From Clostridia bacterium (GTDB taxonomy: Bacteria; Bacillota; Clostridia; Christensenellales; Borkfalkiaceae): a DNA stretch of 9,818 nucleotides. The notes beneath the pieces are model-generated. The model saw only the letters and a program-made list of their open reading frames with translations, made no database searches and was not told where the DNA came from. This document shows, piece by piece, positions 6,810 to 9,818 of this stretch (positions are counted from its first letter, which is position 1; every line of letters starts with the position of its first letter). The position numbers were made by a program, and so were the translations under genes. Where the stretch lies: contig CAAFYG010000153.1 of NCBI GenBank assembly GCA_900767195.1, positions 1 through 9,818 of the forward strand, in the 5' to 3' direction.

Positions 6810-6859
6810 CTTAAAAAATGAAAACCCCGCGAAAAACGCGGAAAGGAAAGGTAGTAAAA

Positions 6860-7711
6860 ATGGAAGATATTTACACAATGCCGATTGAAGAGCTTACGAA
6901 AAACAGCAAAATCAAGCTCAACGTATGCGATCACGAAGTGGACATGTACTGGAAAGTGGCGATCGAAGTGCTTGAAACGATCGCGAAGAACAACCGCGAG
7001 GGCAAAACCACGTTTATGATCGTGCCTTACGGTCCGCTCGGTCCGTATTTCAGATTGACGTATTTCATCAATAAATACCGTATCAGCCTGAAAAACTGCG
7101 TATTCTGCAACATGGACGAGTATCTCACGGACGACAAGAAGTATATCGGCATCAACGATCCCCTTTCTTTCCGCGGCGGCATGAACAGAATTTTTTACAG
7201 TCAGATCGACGACGAACTGAACGTCCTGCCCGAAAACCGTCATTTTCCCGATCCCGAGCATCCCGATAACGTGCTGCGCCTGATCGAGAAGTACGGCGCG
7301 CCGGACATGGTGTTCGGCGGGGTAGGCATCAACGGGCATTATGCTTTCAACGAACCGCCCGAAACCGACGAAGCCTGCACCAACGAAGAATTTTTAAATC
7401 GTCAGACGCGCGTACTGAAAGTATCGCGCGAAACGCGCACGATCAACGGCTTCATGAACGCGGGCGGCAATTTCAAGGCGATACCGCAGTATTGCGTTAC
7501 CGTGGGCATGAAAGAAATGTTCATGGCGAAAAAAGTGATTATGTGCATGCCGCGGGATTGGAATGCGGGCGCGCTTCGCCCCGTGCTTTCGGGCAAAGTG
7601 GATTGCCACGTGCCTTGCTCGCTGTTCCAAAGACATGCGAACGCCACGCTGTACGCCACGCGCGAAGCTTTGCAAGCGCCCGTACCCGAAATCAGAGTGT
7701 ACAATAAATAA
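6860..7711 (+). CDS. NagB-like glucosamine-6-phosphate isomerase/deaminase, divergent subfamily
   Basis: This 283-residue protein belongs to the NagB/RpiA fold family; classical NagB turns glucosamine-6-phosphate into fructose-6-phosphate plus ammonia. Recognisable motifs are NMDEY (84-88, matching E. coli catalytic Asp72), GGVGINGHYAFNEP (153-166, with H160 and E165 matching His143 and Glu148) and QTRVL (182-186, with R184 matching Arg172). Key departures: E. coli Asp141 is Asn158, the phosphate loop PTGGTP is replaced by PYGPLGP (56-62), and the Lys208 position is Asn235 in MPRDWNAGAL. I recall similar proteins in other Bacillota, so this looks like a subfamily rather than a broken copy. 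The ATG at 6860 is preferred because AAAGG at 6847-6851 lies 8 bases upstream; the in-frame ATG at 6818 would add 14 basic residues and lacks a good site. The gene is followed by nagA after one base. A substrate other than GlcN-6-P is possible. Confidence 0.85.
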   Translation: MEDIYTMPIEELTKNSKIKLNVCDHEVDMYWKVAIEVLETIAKNNREGKTTFMIVPYGPLGPYFRLTYFINKYRISLKNCVFCNMDEYLTDDKKYIGINDPLSFRGGMNRIFYSQIDDELNVLPENRHFPDPEHPDNVLRLIEKYGAPDMVFGGVGINGHYAFNEPPETDEACTNEEFLNRQTRVLKVSRETRTINGFMNAGGNFKAIPQYCVTVGMKEMFMAKKVIMCMPRDWNAGALRPVLSGKVDCHVPCSLFQRHANATLYATREALQAPVPEIRVYNK

Positions 7712-7712
7712 A

Positions 7713-8891
7713 ATGCAATGCTTTTATCACGGTAAAATTCTTTTAAAAGACGGTATTTGCACCGATAAAGCGGTTTTCGTCGAAGGCGGCAAAATTTTTG
7801 AAATCGCCGCTCCCGATCAAAACCCGGAACTTTACGCCCGCGCGGAAAAAATCGATCTGCGCGGGAATATCCTTTTGCCGGGATTTATCGATATTCACGT
7901 TCATGGCGGCGGGGGCGCGGACTTTATGGACGGCAGCGCGGAAGCCATGCGCACGGCGGCGTTTACGCACCTTCGCCACGGCACAACCACGATATTTCCC
8001 ACCACCATGTCCGCAAAGTTCGGCGAAATCATGCAGACGATTTCGGTATACAGAATGTTTCTCAAAGACGAAGAAGCGGCAACGCTTTACGGCGGGCTTC
8101 ATCTCGAAGGCCCGTTTATCAGTCCGAAAATGAGCGGCGCGCAGCGGCGCGATCTGATCTATACGCCCACTGAAGAAATGACGGAAATGCTGAAAGCAAA
8201 CAGCGACGTGATCGCCCGCATTTCTTGCGCGCCCGAAGAGAACGGCGTTCTGAAAATGGCGGAAGAGCTGCTGCCGTGCGGCGTGCAGTTTTCGATGGGG
8301 CATACCGCCGCCACATACGAACAGGCGGAAATCGCCGCGCAAAAAGGATTCACTTCCGTAACGCACCTGTATAGCGCAACTTCCGGCTTCCACAAAGTGG
8401 ATCAGAAAGTGCATATCGGCGTAACGCAGGCGGGGTACGGAATAGACGAATTGTACGTTGAATTGATCGGCGACGGCTGCCATGTGCCGAAAGAGCTGCT
8501 GCGGCTTGTGTCGCGGCTGAAAGGAGAGGATAAAATCTGCCTTGTCACCGACGCCATGCGCGCCGCGGGAACGAACGCGAAAGAGAGCTATCTCGGCGCG
8601 ATCCGCCCTGAAAACCGCGTGATTATCGACGACGGCGTGGCGAAACTGCCCGATAAATCGTCGTTTGCAGGCAGCATCGGCACGATGGATAAAGCCTTCC
8701 GATTTGCCGTGCTTAGCGCGGGGTTGAGCATAGAAGAGGCCAGCCGCATCACGAGTTACAATCAGGCAAAACTGATGAAAATCGAGAATAAGAAGGGCAG
8801 TATCGAGCGAGGCAAAGACGCGGATTTCGTATCGCTTGACGAAAAACTTTGCGTTTCGGGCGTATACGTGCGCGGCAAAAAGCGCGCATAA
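7713..8891 (+). CDS. nagA: N-acetylglucosamine-6-phosphate deacetylase
   Basis: This 392-residue cytoplasmic enzyme (E. coli NagA 382) removes the acetyl group from GlcNAc-6-phosphate, supplying the NagB-like partner. Amidohydrolase motifs in order: GFIDIHVHGGGG (57-68, H62-x-H64), HLEGPFISPKMSG (130-142, metal ligand E132), MGHT (195-198, H197), THLYSATSGFHK (217-228, H218), DGCHVP (254-259, H257) and LVTDAMRAAG (277-286, catalytic D280). GSIGTMDKAF (320-329) and a C-terminal RGKDADFV complete the fold. The usual T-H-L-F-N-A-M is here T-H-L-Y-S-A-T, a change in the substrate pocket that may go with the altered NagB. The start ATG at 7713 is one base after the NagB stop, so translation is probably coupled; the site upstream is weak. 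A longer reading frame upstream of 7713 only overlaps nagB. The acetylated substrate could be another amino sugar phosphate. Confidence 0.92.
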   Translation: MQCFYHGKILLKDGICTDKAVFVEGGKIFEIAAPDQNPELYARAEKIDLRGNILLPGFIDIHVHGGGGADFMDGSAEAMRTAAFTHLRHGTTTIFPTTMSAKFGEIMQTISVYRMFLKDEEAATLYGGLHLEGPFISPKMSGAQRRDLIYTPTEEMTEMLKANSDVIARISCAPEENGVLKMAEELLPCGVQFSMGHTAATYEQAEIAAQKGFTSVTHLYSATSGFHKVDQKVHIGVTQAGYGIDELYVELIGDGCHVPKELLRLVSRLKGEDKICLVTDAMRAAGTNAKESYLGAIRPENRVIIDDGVAKLPDKSSFAGSIGTMDKAFRFAVLSAGLSIEEASRITSYNQAKLMKIENKKGSIERGKDADFVSLDEKLCVSGVYVRGKKRA

Positions 8892-9029
8892 TCGGGGATT
8901 ACTCGGGGCGCGAGCGCGCAAAAATCACGGCGGAAAAAAAAAGTAAAAAAGCGGCGAAGGGAAATGTGCCTTGAACATATTGATAAAATCGTAATCGGCG
9001 GTCATCCGAAAGCCTGATATTATACAATA
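8892..9029. other. nagA 3' region without a gene
   Basis: No supported ORF. An inverted repeat TGCGCG / CGCGCA spans the nagA end (8869-8888) without a T-tract. An extended -10-like TGATATTAT (9015-9023) lies just ahead of the first terminator hairpin, but no good -35 accompanies it, so I do not call a promoter. Confidence 0.5.
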
Positions 9030-9058
9030 GGTTCATCAGTCATTGATGAGCCTTTTTT
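9030..9058 (+). terminator. intrinsic terminator after nagBA
   Basis: GGTTCATCA (9030-9038), loop GTCAT, TGATGAGCC (9044-9052) form a 9-bp stem with one G-T pair, followed by six Ts (9053-9058). A good rho-independent terminator, 138 bases after the nagA stop codon; it may end the nagBA transcript or act in the leader of the following micro-ORF. Confidence 0.82.
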
Positions 9059-9076
9059 AATGCCGATAGGCAATGG

Positions 9077-9109
9077 TAGACTCACCTTGATTGGTGGATC
9101 TATTTTTTT
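9077..9109 (+). terminator. second terminator-like hairpin before the micro-ORF
   Basis: TAGACTCACC (9077-9086), loop TTGATT, GGTGGATCTA (9093-9102) form a 10-bp stem with one C-A mismatch and one G-T pair, then seven Ts (9103-9109). It ends 8 bases before a near-perfect Shine-Dalgarno, so it could be an attenuator controlling the downstream genes rather than a backup terminator. Confidence 0.65.
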
Positions 9110-9132
9110 ATTCTCAAAAGGAGGTATACGAT

Positions 9133-9228
9133 ATGGCGAAAGCAAAGGCGAATAAAAAAATCGAGTGTTTCGGTAAAGTAAATATTCATTTACCGATAAC
9201 TGAGTCAATAAATTGTAAAATAATCTAA
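9133..9228 (+). CDS. 31-residue micro-ORF with strong Shine-Dalgarno
   Basis: AAGGAGGT (9118-9125) lies 7 bases before the ATG at 9133, close to the ideal ribosome binding site. The product has a basic start (MAKAKANKKIECFGK) and continues VNIHLPITESINCKII, with cysteines at 12 and 28 and no hydrophobic segment long enough for a membrane. I recognise no family. It could be a real micro-protein, a leader peptide for the lipoprotein gene that begins 105 bases later, or the remnant of a longer gene cut by a stop. The quality of the ribosome binding site is the main evidence for expression. Confidence 0.5.
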   Translation: MAKAKANKKIECFGKVNIHLPITESINCKII

Positions 9229-9270
9229 AATCAAAAAAATTTTTTATTTTTACCAACAAATCGTCTGCTT

Positions 9271-9302
9271 GCTTTGTTGTATATGGTGAAAGGGCAACAA
9301 GC
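9271..9302 (+). promoter_or_regulatory. stem-loop in the leader of the lipoprotein gene
   Basis: GCTTTGTTG (9271-9279) pairs with CAACAAGC (9295-9302), 8 bp with one bulged T, around a 15-base loop. It lies 16 bases before the lipoprotein ribosome binding site. No T-tract follows. Role unknown. Confidence 0.35.
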
Positions 9303-9333
9303 TCTGCAATTTACACCGAGGAGGTAAAAAACG

Positions 9334-9818
9334 GTGAAAAAGAAATTTTTATTGGTTGGTTTATGTTTAACTATGACAATGTCTGTGGCATTGGCTGCGT
9401 GCGAAGATCCCGAAAGCACGGCAAACGGTTTATCTTCACCAAACGATGTTTACGGAATGGGTGCGGTATCGAGCGTGAGATTGTTGGGAAACAATATGTC
9501 CTCAAGTGCAGTCAAAACTTTTTCTGCGGTTAGTGCTGCCACTCAAATGCGCGCTTGCAAAGTTGAGTCGGCATCTTCTACTATCGATACTTCGGAACAA
9601 GAAGTAAAGGAACAAACAGAAAGGTTTAACGAATATTTTACGGCGCTCGATAGTTTTCTCGGCGATGACGTTGTTTCTACCACCACCGAAGCAAATACCG
9701 AAAGCAATTATGAATACGAAACGAAAATGACGATCAACGGAAAAGACTTTAACGGCGAAACGGTAACATATACTATGTATTATACCGAAACGCTCGTAAA
9801 AGCGGATTCCGCCGATGA
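9334..9818 (+). CDS. putative lipoprotein (3'-truncated)
   Basis: The GTG at 9334 follows GAGGAGGT (9318-9325) by 8 bases, and the frame stays open to the window end, giving 161 visible residues. The N-terminus is a lipoprotein signal: MKKK, hydrophobic FLLVGLCLTMTMSVAL, and lipobox L20-A21-A22-C23, so the mature protein should be lipid-anchored on the outer face of the membrane. After the cysteine come a polar Ser-rich stretch (DVYGMGAVSSVRLLG), a probable helix with EQEVKEQTERFNEYFTALDS (about 87-106), and beta-type segments (ESNYEYETKMTINGKDFNGE, then TVTYTMYYTE). I recall similar lipoproteins in gut Clostridia but know of no named domain or function. The early codons (TTT, TTA, TTG, GGT) are more AT-rich than in the nag genes, which suggests a separate module. 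It may share a transcript with the micro-ORF upstream. Confidence 0.78.
   Translation, partial: MKKKFLLVGLCLTMTMSVALAACEDPESTANGLSSPNDVYGMGAVSSVRLLGNNMSSSAVKTFSAVSAATQMRACKVESASSTIDTSEQEVKEQTERFNEYFTALDSFLGDDVVSTTTEANTESNYEYETKMTINGKDFNGETVTYTMYYTETLVKADSAD

Larger units (their letters stand above)
6514..6859. promoter_or_regulatory. divergent control region between araC-type gene and nagBA
   Basis: This 346-base AT-rich stretch has no convincing gene. It holds a promoter in each direction, three copies of a CGCTTGnAATT-like element, a cre-like site over the nagB -35 and a 10+10 palindrome in the nagB leader; each is listed separately. A short hairpin, CCGCG-AAAAA-CGCGG (6827-6841), sits just before the nagB ribosome binding site and could affect translation initiation. 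Confidence 0.7.

Noticed and set aside
6818..6859. nagB start at 6818
   Set aside because: It would add a basic 14-residue tail spanning a hairpin (6827-6841), without a ribosome binding site. The ATG at 6860 has one.
6514..6859. tRNA or small RNA gene in the divergent region
   Set aside because: No cloverleaf and no promoter-terminator pair enclosing a compact transcript. The region is explained by promoters and operator-like repeats.
7563..7712. Longer nagA start at 7563
   Set aside because: The extra 50 residues overlap nagB in another frame, are Arg/Cys-rich and unlike any NagA N-terminus. MQCFYHGKIL at 7713 fits the family start.
8869..8888. Hairpin at the nagA stop as terminator
   Set aside because: 6-bp GC stem with no T-tract after it. 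The hairpins at 9030 and 9077 are much better terminators.
7743..8921. Long 392-codon minus-strand open frame opposite nagA
   Set aside because: Its product is Arg/His/Phe-rich with no motif, and it is fully antisense to a confident amidohydrolase gene. High GC at third positions produces such shadows.
8990..9110. Riboswitch (for example a c-di-GMP type) after nagA
   Set aside because: A few words such as GAAAGCCT are suggestive, but the conserved core and pairing of known classes could not be laid out. Only the two hairpins are supported.

Overview
The window looks like a chromosomal segment of an anaerobic, probably gut-dwelling Bacillota of class Clostridia. The signs are strong AGGAGG-type ribosome binding sites, sigma-A-like promoters, secreted InlB-type repeat proteins, a lipobox lipoprotein and carbohydrate genes of kinds common in uncultured gut Clostridia. 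This placement is inference, since no rRNA or other marker gene is present. No tRNA, rRNA, CRISPR array, transposase or phage gene was seen.

Layout. Positions 1-1698 hold the 3' part of a DUF4838 (GH163-like) glycosidase gene whose start lies upstream of the window. Positions 1781-3735 hold a 49-residue small protein gene whose stop codon overlaps the start of a 601-residue secreted protein. That protein has an N-terminal beta-type domain, one InlB/Flg_new repeat and two tandem copies of a roughly 140-residue module. Positions 3849-5669 encode a cytoplasmic GH20 beta-N-acetylhexosaminidase. An AraC-family regulator (5695-6513, minus strand) converges on it. A 346-base AT-rich divergent regulatory region (6514-6859) follows, and then a two-gene operon: a NagB-like sugar-phosphate isomerase/deaminase (6860-7711) and a NagA deacetylase (7713-8891). 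After nagA come two tandem hairpin/T-tract structures, a 31-codon ORF with a near-perfect Shine-Dalgarno sequence, and the 5' part of a lipoprotein gene running off the window end. This last stretch looks like a separate module, more AT-rich by eye.

How the genes could work together (inference). The DUF4838/GH163 enzyme would cut N-acetylglucosamine-containing glycans (N-glycan type). GH20 would release terminal GlcNAc or GalNAc from imported oligosaccharides. After phosphorylation by an enzyme not in the window, NagA would deacetylate the sugar and the NagB-like protein would send it to fructose-6-phosphate and ammonia. The AraC regulator is positioned to control nagBA. No transporter or sugar kinase is visible.

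The most interesting points are: (i) the NagB-like enzyme lacks several residues essential in classical NagB and is paired with a NagA that is also altered near its active site; (ii) a small protein is translationally coupled to a secreted repeat protein; (iii) the divergent promoter region carries three copies of a CGCTTGnAATT-like element, a cre-like site and a perfect 10+10 palindrome; (iv) two tandem terminator-like hairpins stand directly in front of a micro-ORF.
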